A stretch of DNA of 64,000 bases from Brasilonema sennae CENA114 (GTDB lineage: Bacteria; Cyanobacteriota; Cyanobacteriia; Cyanobacteriales; Nostocaceae). The notes beneath the pieces are model-generated. The model was not told the DNA's origin, searched no databases, and saw only the letters and a list, made by a program, of their open reading frames with translations. This document shows, one piece after another, positions 42,235 to 51,661 of this stretch (the first letter of the stretch is position 1; each line of letters opens with the position of its first letter). Location of the stretch: NCBI RefSeq assembly GCF_006968745.1, contig NZ_CP030118.1, positions 7,280,253-7,344,252 on the forward strand, in the 5' to 3' direction. Position numbers and translations under genes: made by a program.

Positions 42235-43713
42235 ATGTATTTGATAAAAAATCAAGTTAAGCAAACAGCCACGTTCAAATTAAAATTACCGTTTGTAGGC
42301 GAAAGTAGAGGTGGTTATCATACACAACCATTACCAGGATGCCCTAAAATGCCACCATCTCTGCAACTGCGAGGGTATCAGCGACAAGCCGTTAATAACT
42401 GGTTTGCCAACAACGGTAGAGGTACGCTGAAAATGGCGACTGGTAGTGGGAAGACAATTACAGCGCTGGCGATCGCCACTGAATTATACAAGCAAATTAA
42501 CTTGCAAGTCTTGCTCGTCGTTTGTCCCTATCGACATCTTGTCACGCAATGGGCGCGAGAATGTACAAAATTTAATTTGCAACCTATTTTAGCTTTTGAG
42601 AGTTTACACAATTGGCAGAGTCAACTTTCCACACAACTTTATAATGTGCGTTCTGGTTCCCAACCGTTTCTTACAGTTATTACCAGCAACTCTACTTTAA
42701 TGGGGGATGGCTTTCAATCTCAACTCAAATATTTTCCGGAAAAAACTCTCATTATTGGAGACGAGGCACATAACTTAGGTGCACCCAAGTTGGAAGAAAG
42801 TTTACCTCGTCGCGTTGGGTTGCGACTGGCTTTATCAGCTACACCAGAAAGGTATTTTGATGAAGGTGGAACCCAATCTTTATTTGATTATTTTGGTCCT
42901 GTTCTCAAACCAGAGTTTACTTTAAGAGATGCGATCGCTCAAGGTGCTTTAGTACATTATCTTTATTATCCTATATTAGTAGAATTAACAGACATCGAAA
43001 GCCGTGCTTATGCTAAATTAACACAAAAAATTGGACGGGCACTGCTATATCGAGAACGGGAAAACGTTGAATTGGCAGATTTTGAAGATAACGAAGATTT
43101 GAAGCCGTTATTGATGCAGCGCGCAAGGTTAATTGGTGCAGCAGAAAATAAGTTAAACGCCTTGCGCGAGTTAATGTCAACTCGCCTTGAAACAACTCAT
43201 ACACTTTTCTATTGTAGTGATGGTTCACAAGAAGTTGGAGAACGTTCTAGCTTACGCCAACTCAAAGCTGTCGTCAAAACTCTAGGGATAGAACTGGGTT
43301 ATAAAGTCAGTACCTACACATCCCAAACATCTATAGAAGAAAGAGAAGTTTTACGGCGTCAATTTGAAAGTGGTGAATTGCAAGGTTTAGTAGCAATTCG
43401 CTGTTTAGATGAAGGGGTAGATATTCCAGCAATTCAAACGGCGGTGATTTTGGCAAGTTCAGCCAATCCTCGCCAATTCATTCAACGACGCGGAAGAGTT
43501 TTGCGTCCACATCCTGGAAAGGAACGTGCCACAATTTTTGACATGATTGTTTTACCGCCTGATTTAGATAGAAAAACTTTAGAAGTTGAACGCAATTTAT
43601 TGAGAAAGGAATTACTGAGATTGGTTGAGTTTGCTGATTTAGCTGATAACGCTGGTGAAGCGAGGATAAAGTTACTCAACTTACAAAAGCGATACGGTTT
43701 GTTGGATATTTAA
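42235..43713 (+). CDS. DEAH helicase, Dnd-system restriction protein
   Basis: A 492-residue SF2 helicase. Walker A ATGSGKT is at 68-74, DEAH at 176-179, the SAT-like motif LALSATPERYF near 201, and motif VI FIQRRGRVLR near 426. The layout, with no nuclease domain seen, and ELTDIESRAYAKLTQKIG match the family annotated as DNA phosphorothioation system restriction enzyme. It probably couples ATP hydrolysis to recognition or cleavage of unmodified DNA, perhaps with the SMC-like ATPase next to it. MPPSLQLRGYQ at residue 39 is an alternative start. Confidence 0.8.
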   Translation: MYLIKNQVKQTATFKLKLPFVGESRGGYHTQPLPGCPKMPPSLQLRGYQRQAVNNWFANNGRGTLKMATGSGKTITALAIATELYKQINLQVLLVVCPYRHLVTQWARECTKFNLQPILAFESLHNWQSQLSTQLYNVRSGSQPFLTVITSNSTLMGDGFQSQLKYFPEKTLIIGDEAHNLGAPKLEESLPRRVGLRLALSATPERYFDEGGTQSLFDYFGPVLKPEFTLRDAIAQGALVHYLYYPILVELTDIESRAYAKLTQKIGRALLYRERENVELADFEDNEDLKPLLMQRARLIGAAENKLNALRELMSTRLETTHTLFYCSDGSQEVGERSSLRQLKAVVKTLGIELGYKVSTYTSQTSIEEREVLRRQFESGELQGLVAIRCLDEGVDIPAIQTAVILASSANPRQFIQRRGRVLRPHPGKERATIFDMIVLPPDLDRKTLEVERNLLRKELLRLVEFADLADNAGEARIKLLNLQKRYGLLDI

Positions 43714-43888
43714 TTTTTCAATCTTCCGCCAAGACAGTTAGCAGTCCTAAATGTTTAGTTAAATTCCCTCTTCTCTCTTTCCTCTGCGCCCTTGGCGTCT
43801 TGGCGGTTCGATCATTCTTATAGTGTCTTGACTGATAATTGTGAAACCATATAGTATGAAAAGATATAAAAACTCCAATTAAAGTCAG

Positions 43889-44062
43889 ATGACAAAAGAA
43901 ACTCATATTGATTATGTTCAAGAACCAATTCTCAGTGCACCATCAGAAGTACGGCAAATAATTGATCGTGTGTGGCAGTTGGAGAAAAGTAGACTAGATA
44001 AGAAAATTAATAGCCATATTAATGATGATATTCTGGCGATTGTGAAGGAAGCAGTGCGATGA
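43889..44062 (+). CDS. Tiny ORF coupled to the SMC-like ATPase
   Basis: 57 codons from ATG at 43889, beginning MTKETHIDYVQEPILSA and ending ILAIVKEAVR, with a TGA that overlaps the ATPase ATG at 44059 by 4 bases (ATGA). It is acidic and basic in alternation with probable helices (RQIIDRVWQLEKSRLDKK). The coupling is strong evidence that it is translated. It may be a small subunit or partner of the ATPase. No family recognised. Confidence 0.7.
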   Translation: MTKETHIDYVQEPILSAPSEVRQIIDRVWQLEKSRLDKKINSHINDDILAIVKEAVR

Positions 44063-46131
44063 AGCTGACTTCTATTAAGCTTTGTAACTTTCGCTCTTTT
44101 TATGGGAAGACACCAGAAATTATTCTTGCAGGAGGAGAGACTCGCAACACAACGATAATTCACGGTAATAATGGTTCAGGAAAAACGAGTCTGTTGAATG
44201 CGTTTACTTGGGTGTTGTATGAGAAATTTAGTGCAGCTTTCGCATCGACTGAACAATTAGTTAATAAACGTGCGATCGCCGAAGCGAAACCCGGACAAAC
44301 TGTAGAATGTTGGGTAGAGGTAGAGTGGGAACATGACGGCAAACGCTACAATGTAAAACGCATATGCCGACTTTATAAAAATGAAAGCGACTTCAACGTA
44401 ACCAAAACAGAATTGCGTATGCAGGTAGCTGGGGATGATGGACGGTGGTATTTTCCACCTCAGCAACCAGAAGACGTGATTGGGCAAATCTTACCCATTA
44501 GTTTACATCAATATTTCTTCTTTGATGGTGAACGCATTGAAGAGATTGTTCGTTCGGACAAGAAAGCTGAAATTGCGGAAGCCACAAAGATTTTTTTAGG
44601 CGTAGAAGTCATTAACCGTTCCATCAATCACTTAAAGGAAGCCAAAAAAACTCTGGAAAATGAGTTAAGGATAATTGGTGATTCAGAAATTAAACAGCTT
44701 TTGAAACAGCAAAACACTCTCGAACTGGAAATTGAGCGCATCACAAAGCGACAAACAGAAATTAAACAAGAGTTAGAATATCAAGAAACTTTTAAAAAAG
44801 AGACAAGCAACCGCTTAAGAGAACTCAGTACTGCCAAGGAATTAGAAGAAAGACGCCAAGAATTAGAAAAACAAAAAGCATCTAATCAGGAAAATCTCAA
44901 AGAAAGTAGGGACGCTATTAAAAAAGCAATTTCTGGACGCGGTTATACCATATTACTTTCACAAAACACAGCACAATTTCGAGAAATTATAGATGATTTG
45001 AAGCAGCGAGGCGAGTTAACCTCTGGCATTTCACGGGAATTTGTAAATGAATTACTCGACTCTCAATGCTGTATTTGTGGTGCAGACTTACGCCAAGGAA
45101 CTCACTCACACGAGAATGTGATCAAATTATTAGATAAAGCGGGTTCTTCAATTGTGGAAGAAACAGCCATCCGCATGAGTGCTCAAGTTGATGAAATTGA
45201 TAAGCAAGCAGTTAGTTTCTGGCAAGAAGTTGATAGAGAGCAAGCACGGATTAATCAGTTAAGACAAAGTATATCACAAACTGAAGGTGAGTTAGATAAT
45301 ATTCAAGAACGATTGCGAAAAGATGCAAATGAAGAAATCAGCAGTTTACAAAAGCGTTTGGATGAAATTGAAGATAAAATCAGAGAGTTCATATTAGAGC
45401 AAGGTGCAAATCAGCAACAAATTGCTAACTTGAAAACTGAGTTGGAAGGTTTGAGAAAACAAATCGCCAAGCAGAAACTAAATGAAGACAGACAAGCATT
45501 AGCGCAACAACGCATCAGCGCAACTCAAGATGCTATTGAACGGTTAACAGAAGTTAGAAACCGTCAAGAAAAGCAGTTTCGTTGGCAATTAGAAAAGCGG
45601 GTACAAGAAATCTTCAGCGAAATTTCGTTTACACCTTATATTCCTAAAATTAGCGATAAATATGAACTAACGCTGGTAGAGAATACAGCAGGTATCGAAA
45701 TGCCAGTTGCAGCTTCCACAGGAGAAAATCAAATTCTCAGTTTATCTTTTATTGCTAGCATTATCGATAGAGTACGGGAATGGAGTGAAAAGAAAAAAAT
45801 CCTGCTGGTTCCTGATAGTAGCACTTTCCCAATTGTTATGGATTCTCCCTTTGGGAGTTTGGATGAAATCTCTCGGCGACAAATTGCAAAGACAATTCCT
45901 AAATTAGCAAACCAGTTGATTGTGTTGGTAACTAAAACACAATGGCGAGGTGAAGTAGAAGAAGAAATGGCAGATAAAATTGGTAGGGAATATGTGCTGA
46001 CATATTATTCCTCTAAGCCTGAGTGTGAACAAGATTATATTGAGTTGCCTGGGGAACGGTATCCTTTGGTAAGACAAAGTCCAAATGAGTTTGAGTATAC
46101 AGAGATTATTGAGGTGATGCGCGAAGGGTAG
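44059..46131 (+). CDS. DndD-like SMC-family ATPase with zinc hook
   Basis: A 690-residue ABC/SMC-like ATPase. Walker A GNNGSGKTS is at 36-44, long coiled coils span ~190-320 and ~360-500, and a CCIC motif at 337-340 resembles a Rad50 zinc hook, though the two Cys are close together. The ABC signature STGENQILSLSF precedes Walker B PIVMDSPFGSLDE (Asp ~595). It is a paralogue of DndD but lies on the restriction side of the island. It probably clamps or unwinds DNA with the helicase 5' of it. The small ORF is coupled in front. Confidence 0.85.
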   Translation: MKLTSIKLCNFRSFYGKTPEIILAGGETRNTTIIHGNNGSGKTSLLNAFTWVLYEKFSAAFASTEQLVNKRAIAEAKPGQTVECWVEVEWEHDGKRYNVKRICRLYKNESDFNVTKTELRMQVAGDDGRWYFPPQQPEDVIGQILPISLHQYFFFDGERIEEIVRSDKKAEIAEATKIFLGVEVINRSINHLKEAKKTLENELRIIGDSEIKQLLKQQNTLELEIERITKRQTEIKQELEYQETFKKETSNRLRELSTAKELEERRQELEKQKASNQENLKESRDAIKKAISGRGYTILLSQNTAQFREIIDDLKQRGELTSGISREFVNELLDSQCCICGADLRQGTHSHENVIKLLDKAGSSIVEETAIRMSAQVDEIDKQAVSFWQEVDREQARINQLRQSISQTEGELDNIQERLRKDANEEISSLQKRLDEIEDKIREFILEQGANQQQIANLKTELEGLRKQIAKQKLNEDRQALAQQRISATQDAIERLTEVRNRQEKQFRWQLEKRVQEIFSEISFTPYIPKISDKYELTLVENTAGIEMPVAASTGENQILSLSFIASIIDRVREWSEKKKILLVPDSSTFPIVMDSPFGSLDEISRRQIAKTIPKLANQLIVLVTKTQWRGEVEEEMADKIGREYVLTYYSSKPECEQDYIELPGERYPLVRQSPNEFEYTEIIEVMREG

Positions 46132-46741
46132 TTTTTTAAATTTCACACACAGACACAAAATAGAGACACGAAACCTCGCGTCTCTACATTGTTTTTGCGT
46201 GAGTTGTTAGAAGTTATAAACTCCAGAAGCGTAGAGAATGCAAAAGAGAAGAAAAGAGAGTGTTGTTGCTTCCGATGCAAGAAATACAACAAATTCACTT
46301 CTTGGTAGTTCAAGAACTACATGAATGTTGGGTAATGGTTTTTAAAAATCTTTCTCTCACTGTTCTCATCGGCTCTGTTGTGACTCTATCAACTCAGAGC
46401 GCCTTTACTTTTTCTAACTTTGACAACCTTTGAGCTGTAGATTGCCTTAACAAGATATCACCCTAATGCCTGGAGAACTACTATGTGGAAGTTTCTACTT
46501 TTATTGTACTATCACACGTGGAGAGTTTGTGATGTAGATGGTGGACAGTTTTCATAAAGTTTTGTGAAGTGCGCTGAGACTGCTTTTGGAGAGGATAAAC
46601 AGTTTCCCAGTTAGGCGTAGTTTTAAACGAACCGCCTTAGCGTAGCGTGTCCGCAGGACATAGACGCCAAGGACGCAGAGGGAAGAGAAGGCGATCGCTC
46701 TATCTCTGAGTTAAGATTGTCACAAACTAGATTTAAGTAAA
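46132..46741. other. Intergenic region inside the Dnd island
   Basis: 610 bases. A 32-codon frame (46335-46433) starts MVFKNLSLTVLIGSVVTL and looks like a lone signal peptide, probably a gene remnant. GAGACACGA and TCGCGTCTC words (near 46172) are the dispersed hairpin family. CGTAGCGTGTCCGCAGGACA near 46640 is another dispersed repeat. No intact gene. Confidence 0.55.
46335..46433 (+). pseudogene. Signal-peptide-like remnant
   Basis: 32 codons: MVFKNLSLTVLIGSVVTL followed by TQSAFTFSNFDNL and TGA. Hydrophobic core and small residues suit an export signal, but there is no mature protein after it. It could be the start of a lost secreted-protein gene. Confidence 0.35.
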
Positions 46742-47209
46742 ATGGCTGAAACTGGTAGAATCAGGGTTGCGAAAGATAAGGCTGAGTTGGTAAAAGCTTT
46801 AACATCAGTTGATGGTGCAACTGGTCTTTTTCAAACTTATGCTGATGTAATTGTGTTTGCTGCTGCTTTGGGTGCAAAGCATAATAAGCGGGTTCCTTTG
46901 GGGGAGATATCTAAAAGAGAACCATCTCCAATTCCCCAAGAACAGTTTATTGTTAGGGGATATGATACGGTTATTAATGTAATAGCAATTACTGAGACTA
47001 AGGATATCAAAATTTTATCTTTCAATGAAGACAAAAATGTTGAAAAACGCAACCACATCTTTGAAGAATATGCAAATGGTGGACTTGAATTGTTACAAGC
47101 AGAATTACATGGTGCAGTAGATTACACAGAAAGAATTTTACTCATGCTTAGTTCCGAGAAATTGGAAAATCAGCCCGAAGAGGAGTTTGATTTAAGTAGG
47201 TTTATTTAA
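46742..47209 (+). CDS. Dnd system-associated protein 4
   Basis: A 155-residue protein with the features of the family annotated as dnd system-associated protein 4: RIRVAKDKAELVKAL at the start, FQTYADVIVFAAALG, PIPQEQFIVRGYDTVINVIA and FEEYANGGLELLQAEL. The biochemical role is not known; members occur only with Dnd clusters. It is 89 bases ahead of the TIR-PCD gene and probably shares its transcript. Confidence 0.85.
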   Translation: MAETGRIRVAKDKAELVKALTSVDGATGLFQTYADVIVFAAALGAKHNKRVPLGEISKREPSPIPQEQFIVRGYDTVINVIAITETKDIKILSFNEDKNVEKRNHIFEEYANGGLELLQAELHGAVDYTERILLMLSSEKLENQPEEEFDLSRFI

Positions 47210-47297
47210 TATTTAATATGATATACGGAAAGTTTCTGCATAATAAATAGTTATACCTACCGATTCACAAGCATTTCTATTAACGGAGTAGAAGCCT

Positions 47298-48182
47298 ATG
47301 TTCAAACCTCCTATCTTCATCAGCTACCGTAGATCTGATATTACTTCTGAAGCTGGTCGTCTATACAGCACAATTTCTAAAGAAATTGGGAAAGATATGG
47401 TATTTATTGATACCTCTTCAATTGAGCCGGGAACTGACTGGCCCCAGGAACTTGTTGATGCATTAGAAGCATCGCTGATAGCAGTATTGGTTATAGGTCC
47501 TGATTGGATTAAATCTAGCGATGAGTATGGGTTACGTAGGATCGACCAGGAAGATGATTGGGTTCGCAAAGAAATAGAATATTGTCTAGCCAAGGGCAAA
47601 AAAATTTTGCCTGTATTATTCAATGGAGCAAAAATGCCACCTTCTAATAAATTACCATCATCAATAGCTCCCATAACTAGCAAGCAAGCTGTAGAAATTC
47701 GTAATACCTATTGGGATCACGATATTAAACTTGTTCTTACGCAATTAAGAGCATCAATTGACAATATTCATCATACCAGCAGTGAAGTACCTTGGAGTGA
47801 CTATCCTATTCCTCATCCTGAGAAGCCAGAGGAAATTAGTGATGAAAAACTTTCGATTGCATTAGCTAATCATTTATCTCAATGGGAAAAAGTTATTAGT
47901 CCCTTACCTGAAAATCAAAGCAATGTTAGGATTGAACTCTTTCGCAAGTACAAGTTTAAGACATTTCTTGATGCAGTAGAATTCATGAATAAAGTTGCTC
48001 CTGGATGTGAAATTGTGCTTCACCATCCAAGGTGGGAAAATATATGGAAAACTTTGAGAGTTTATTTAACCACATGGGATATTGGACATCGCATATCAGA
48101 TAGAGATATCCAGCTGGCGAAGTATTTTGACAAAGCTTATGCTGAATTTCCCGGGGCAGTCGGAGATTCCTCAAAAGATTGA
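47298..48182 (+). CDS. TIR domain fused to pterin-4a-carbinolamine dehydratase domain
   Basis: A 294-residue fusion. Residues ~5-150 are a bacterial TIR domain: FISYRRSD (7-14), FIDTSSIEPGTDW and DDWVRKEIEY, whose E92 is in the place of the SARM1-type catalytic Glu (DWVHKEI). Residues ~185-285 match pterin-4a-carbinolamine dehydratase (PCD/DCoH), with the active-site pattern E238-x3-H242-H243-P244-x5-W250-x9-W260-x9-D270 complete. The TIR half may cut NAD; the PCD half may catalyse, bind a pterin, or only tetramerise the TIR domains. It follows dnd-associated protein 4 and is convergent with dndB. Confidence 0.85.
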   Translation: MFKPPIFISYRRSDITSEAGRLYSTISKEIGKDMVFIDTSSIEPGTDWPQELVDALEASLIAVLVIGPDWIKSSDEYGLRRIDQEDDWVRKEIEYCLAKGKKILPVLFNGAKMPPSNKLPSSIAPITSKQAVEIRNTYWDHDIKLVLTQLRASIDNIHHTSSEVPWSDYPIPHPEKPEEISDEKLSIALANHLSQWEKVISPLPENQSNVRIELFRKYKFKTFLDAVEFMNKVAPGCEIVLHHPRWENIWKTLRVYLTTWDIGHRISDRDIQLAKYFDKAYAEFPGAVGDSSKD

Positions 48183-48183
48183 T

Positions 48184-49782
48184 TTACAAAACTGATGGAA
48201 GTCCTACTTGCTTGGGTTCAACAAACTTACCATCAAACCCGATTGTTTTATTTTCAACAGTTCTAGCTTTAGCCAAATCTTTGCGAAGTTCCGCACGTTC
48301 CATCTGATCCTGAATTCCACCCAGAATATATATCAGTAACTTCGCCGCCAGATCCCGTCCAGCAACTTGGACTCGCTTTTTGTTTGGGTCATACAAAATA
48401 CCGTACCAGAGAGATTGCGGGTACTCCATACCGCTAAAACCACCGGAACGGTCGAATTTTTGCAGTTTCTTAAAAATGTCTGCACTCGATAGCCCTTTCT
48501 TAAAAACCAAAATACCCAAAGCTTGGGCTAAAGCCACTTGACCAACAGGACGGAAAAGCATATTTCCTTCACCGCCATCTTTCTCAAAGCTGAATCGTCG
48601 TAATGCAGGCGTACCCTCATCTTCAAGAAGTTTATAACTTGGAAGCGTTGCCAAAGAATCGAATAACTTGTGAAATTCCTGTATCCCCTCATAAAGTTCC
48701 TCATCCTCTGGACGCATGGGAATGAGACCTTTATCCAAGGGTTTCCAGTGAGAGTACTTTTGCCCCAAGTATCGTTCAGACATTTCTTTTAAAGCTTGCA
48801 GTGTTGTCAAAACTGTTGAGTTCGCTGCAACTGTCGCACTATTCCAATTGACGCGAGGCTTTCGGGTTTCCTGTTGTTCCAAAAGCGGATGGTTGACAGC
48901 GATTTTTCTGGCAACTATCGAAAAACCATCATCTTCATTCAGTTGTGCTAACTGACCTTTACTCAAGGGTGCAGCCATCAAATTAACATGAACAAAGATG
49001 GATCTCACTCGTCGCCTTGCCTCTTCGCGGGTTTCACCAGCCGCAACCGCACAAATGAACTCAATACCAATTTTTTCCTTGGGTAAGCTTTGCAGGTAAG
49101 CTGGTTCCACACGATATTGTTCTACTAAGTCAGCCAACGTAATGAAAGTTTCGTAAGCAGTTTTATCCTTCTTATATCGCTGGAGTTTGCCGGTTTTGAT
49201 CAACTCCATTAAACCCTGCACCCCCATCAATCGATGTTGACCATCCAAGGCATAAATGGTGACATTTTCTTCAGAAAGGTTAAGCAGACCGACTTTATCA
49301 TCTTTATCCAGTGGAGTGAATTCGGTGGTGGATTTTGTGGCGCGTCCCTGACTATCCCACTCAGCAGCTTTGGGATTATCCACCCACGGTTGATTAATTA
49401 CCACGAGAACTGGCGGAAACTTGTGATTTTTTCGCGCTGCCAAATACTGCACAAGCGGTGCTTGACGTGACCAATCAAGGGGACGCTGTTGAATTTCATC
49501 AATGGTATCCGCGTCAATTTCGATGTTATCAGTTTCTGGATTGTACTTTTTTTGAAGTAAGGGTAAGCCAGACGCGAAGTGAACACGACCCGCAAACCAT
49601 TCTAGGGTGACAGAACCAACATAAGCCTCAGTACCACCCATCTCAGTTTTCTGAACCAGAATGCGATCCTTCCTCCCAAGGAACTTCTCTAGAAGTAAAG
49701 CGAGTAGCTGTTGGTCTTTGATTTCCCGTTGCAAGTACTCACTAGCGATGTCATTGGTTGGGTCTGATGCGCTGTCCTTCAT
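48184..49782 (-). CDS. dndB: DNA phosphorothioation regulator/protein DndB
   Basis: About 532 residues from MKDSASDPTND; a TTG at 49815 would add 11. The hallmark DGQHR motif is in IYALDGQHRLMGVQ (about 180-184). DGQHR-domain proteins accompany Dnd and related systems. DndB is reported to repress the dnd operon in Salmonella. It is divergent from dndC, with an 18-bp palindrome in the shared 161-base promoter region. It ends 1 base from the TIR-PCD stop, so the two genes converge. Confidence 0.9.
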   Translation of the reverse strand: MKDSASDPTNDIASEYLQREIKDQQLLALLLEKFLGRKDRILVQKTEMGGTEAYVGSVTLEWFAGRVHFASGLPLLQKKYNPETDNIEIDADTIDEIQQRPLDWSRQAPLVQYLAARKNHKFPPVLVVINQPWVDNPKAAEWDSQGRATKSTTEFTPLDKDDKVGLLNLSEENVTIYALDGQHRLMGVQGLMELIKTGKLQRYKKDKTAYETFITLADLVEQYRVEPAYLQSLPKEKIGIEFICAVAAGETREEARRRVRSIFVHVNLMAAPLSKGQLAQLNEDDGFSIVARKIAVNHPLLEQQETRKPRVNWNSATVAANSTVLTTLQALKEMSERYLGQKYSHWKPLDKGLIPMRPEDEELYEGIQEFHKLFDSLATLPSYKLLEDEGTPALRRFSFEKDGGEGNMLFRPVGQVALAQALGILVFKKGLSSADIFKKLQKFDRSGGFSGMEYPQSLWYGILYDPNKKRVQVAGRDLAAKLLIYILGGIQDQMERAELRKDLAKARTVENKTIGFDGKFVEPKQVGLPSVL

Positions 49783-49847
49783 AGTGGTTTTTGAAAACTG
49801 GAGGGTTTGGTACAAATTAATTCTCTATAAAATTCAGTTAATATGAA

Positions 49848-49865
49848 AAAGTTTTTAAAAACTTT
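49848..49865. promoter_or_regulatory. 18-bp palindrome in the dndB-dndC promoter
   Basis: AAAGTTTTTAAAAACTTT is a perfect palindrome between the divergent dndB and dndC genes. A DndB-type repressor site is the obvious guess. The TACG-N10-CGTA motif reported for Salmonella is not visible. Confidence 0.45.
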
Positions 49866-49943
49866 ACGTTTACAATACTAAGGTTTGATAGCACTACATA
49901 TAATTCGGGTGAGTAACGTCCGTGTTTAGACAGGGAAGGAGAA

Positions 49944-51545
49944 ATGGCTACAGCACAACAGTCAGAAAATCAAAGTCAGCAAGCCCGTACTGTGGCAGAG
50001 TTAGTTGATTATATCCAAGAACTCACCACAGAAATACAAGAATTATACTGTCTGGATGCCATTCCTTGGGTAGTTGGATACTCTGGTGGTAAAGATTCAA
50101 CAGCAACTTTGCAGTTGATTTGGAATGCGATCGCACAACTCCCACCCGAAAAACGGACTAAGGCAATCCATGTTATTACAACAGATACGTTGGTAGAAAA
50201 CCCTGTCGTCTCTGCTTGGGTACGCAACTCTTTAGATCAGATGAAGGCAGCCGCGAAAGAACAAGGAATGCCTATTGAACCTCATCTAAATTATCCAGCA
50301 ATCAAAGATACTTTTTGGGTTTGCTTGATTGGCAAAGGTTATCCAGCACCACGCAACAGATTTAGATGGTGTACTGAACGCCTGAAAATTCAACCCGCCG
50401 ACAGCTTCATTCGTGAAATGATTCGTGCCAGCGGTGAAGTGATTCTTGTGCTTGGTACACGAAAAGCCGAAAGCGTTAAACGCGCTATAACGATGGCAAA
50501 GCATCGAGACTGGCGAATACGCGATCGCCTCAATACAAATCCCAATCGACCGAACTCGCTGATTTACCTGCCCATCGAAGACTGGCGTACTCATGAAGTG
50601 TGGATTTACCTCAACCAATGGCAGAATCCTTGGGGATACAGCAACAAAGATTTATTCACCATGTATCGAGGTGCAACAGCGGATAATGAATGTCCCCTCG
50701 TGATTGATACTTCTACCCCGAGTTGTGGCGACTCTCGCTTTGGTTGCTGGGTTTGCACAATGGTTAGTAAGGATAAATCGATGGAAGCGATGATTCAAAA
50801 TGACGAAGAAAAAGAATGGATGCAACCTCTATTAGATATCCGCAATGAATTAGATGCCGAAGATGACCGTGACAAAAGAGACTTCCGACGCATCTGGGGC
50901 GAAGTCACATTATTTGAACGCAACATGGATGGAGAAATCTCCGTAGAACCAATTCCTGGTCCATATACCAAATATTGGCGTGAACATTGGCTAAGAAAAG
51001 TTCTAGAAGCGCAAACCCAAATCCGTCGCACAGCACCAGAAAATATGCGTGACATTACCCTAATTACTATAGAAGAATTGAGTGAAATTCGCCGGATTTG
51101 GCTAGAAGAAAAACACGAATTTGATGATAGTTTACCCCGCATTTATAAAGAAGTGACAGATGAACCTTTTATAGATCCGCGTCCTGGTGCTGGTAACAGT
51201 CTTCTTGGTAGCGATGAATGGGCGGTGCTGGAAGAAATTTGTGAAGAAGATGCAATGCACTTAGAACTCATGGCGAAGCTTCTCGACACAGAACGCCAGT
51301 ATCGCAAAATGTCGCGTCGTGTAGGAATTTACGATGCGTTAGCCAAATGTTTTGAAACAAGTTCTCGTTCTCCAGATGAAGCAATTAAAAACGCTCATTT
51401 GAAACGAGACTTGAAAGCCGCAGCAAGTGAAGGCGATATTGAAAAAGTCAAGCAGTTGACTTTGGGTGATGTGACTGTTTCTGAAACAGAAAAACCGCAA
51501 ACTTGGGGAAATATCAAATATAAAAAGAGGAATTCTGTTGATTGA
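49944..51545 (+). CDS. dndC: DNA phosphorothioation sulfurtransferase DndC
   Basis: A 533-residue PAPS-reductase-like protein. The ATP pyrophosphatase P-loop SGGKDST is at 47-53. Cys residues of a 4Fe-4S cluster are visible in FRWCTERLK and STPSCGDSRFGCWVC. DndC activates DNA phosphate with ATP and transfers sulfur from DndA/IscS. A GGAAGGAG-like site (GGGAAGGAG) stands 8 bases before the start. It heads dndC-dndD-dndE. Confidence 0.96.
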   Translation: MATAQQSENQSQQARTVAELVDYIQELTTEIQELYCLDAIPWVVGYSGGKDSTATLQLIWNAIAQLPPEKRTKAIHVITTDTLVENPVVSAWVRNSLDQMKAAAKEQGMPIEPHLNYPAIKDTFWVCLIGKGYPAPRNRFRWCTERLKIQPADSFIREMIRASGEVILVLGTRKAESVKRAITMAKHRDWRIRDRLNTNPNRPNSLIYLPIEDWRTHEVWIYLNQWQNPWGYSNKDLFTMYRGATADNECPLVIDTSTPSCGDSRFGCWVCTMVSKDKSMEAMIQNDEEKEWMQPLLDIRNELDAEDDRDKRDFRRIWGEVTLFERNMDGEISVEPIPGPYTKYWREHWLRKVLEAQTQIRRTAPENMRDITLITIEELSEIRRIWLEEKHEFDDSLPRIYKEVTDEPFIDPRPGAGNSLLGSDEWAVLEEICEEDAMHLELMAKLLDTERQYRKMSRRVGIYDALAKCFETSSRSPDEAIKNAHLKRDLKAAASEGDIEKVKQLTLGDVTVSETEKPQTWGNIKYKKRNSVD

Positions 51546-51661
51546 ATTTTAGGTGAATCAAATTGCAATCAACTAGAAACCCGGCGAATTCCATTCGCCT
51601 AATGGTTTTTATTTTGCTATATAATAACCTGGTATCTTTTCTAGCCAAAGTCTCTATCCAC

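Noticed and set aside
51563..51661. Extended N-terminus of DndD
   Set aside because: The 33 extra residues are hydrophobic and unlike the family, which starts at the MIFVEL segment just before the Walker A region.
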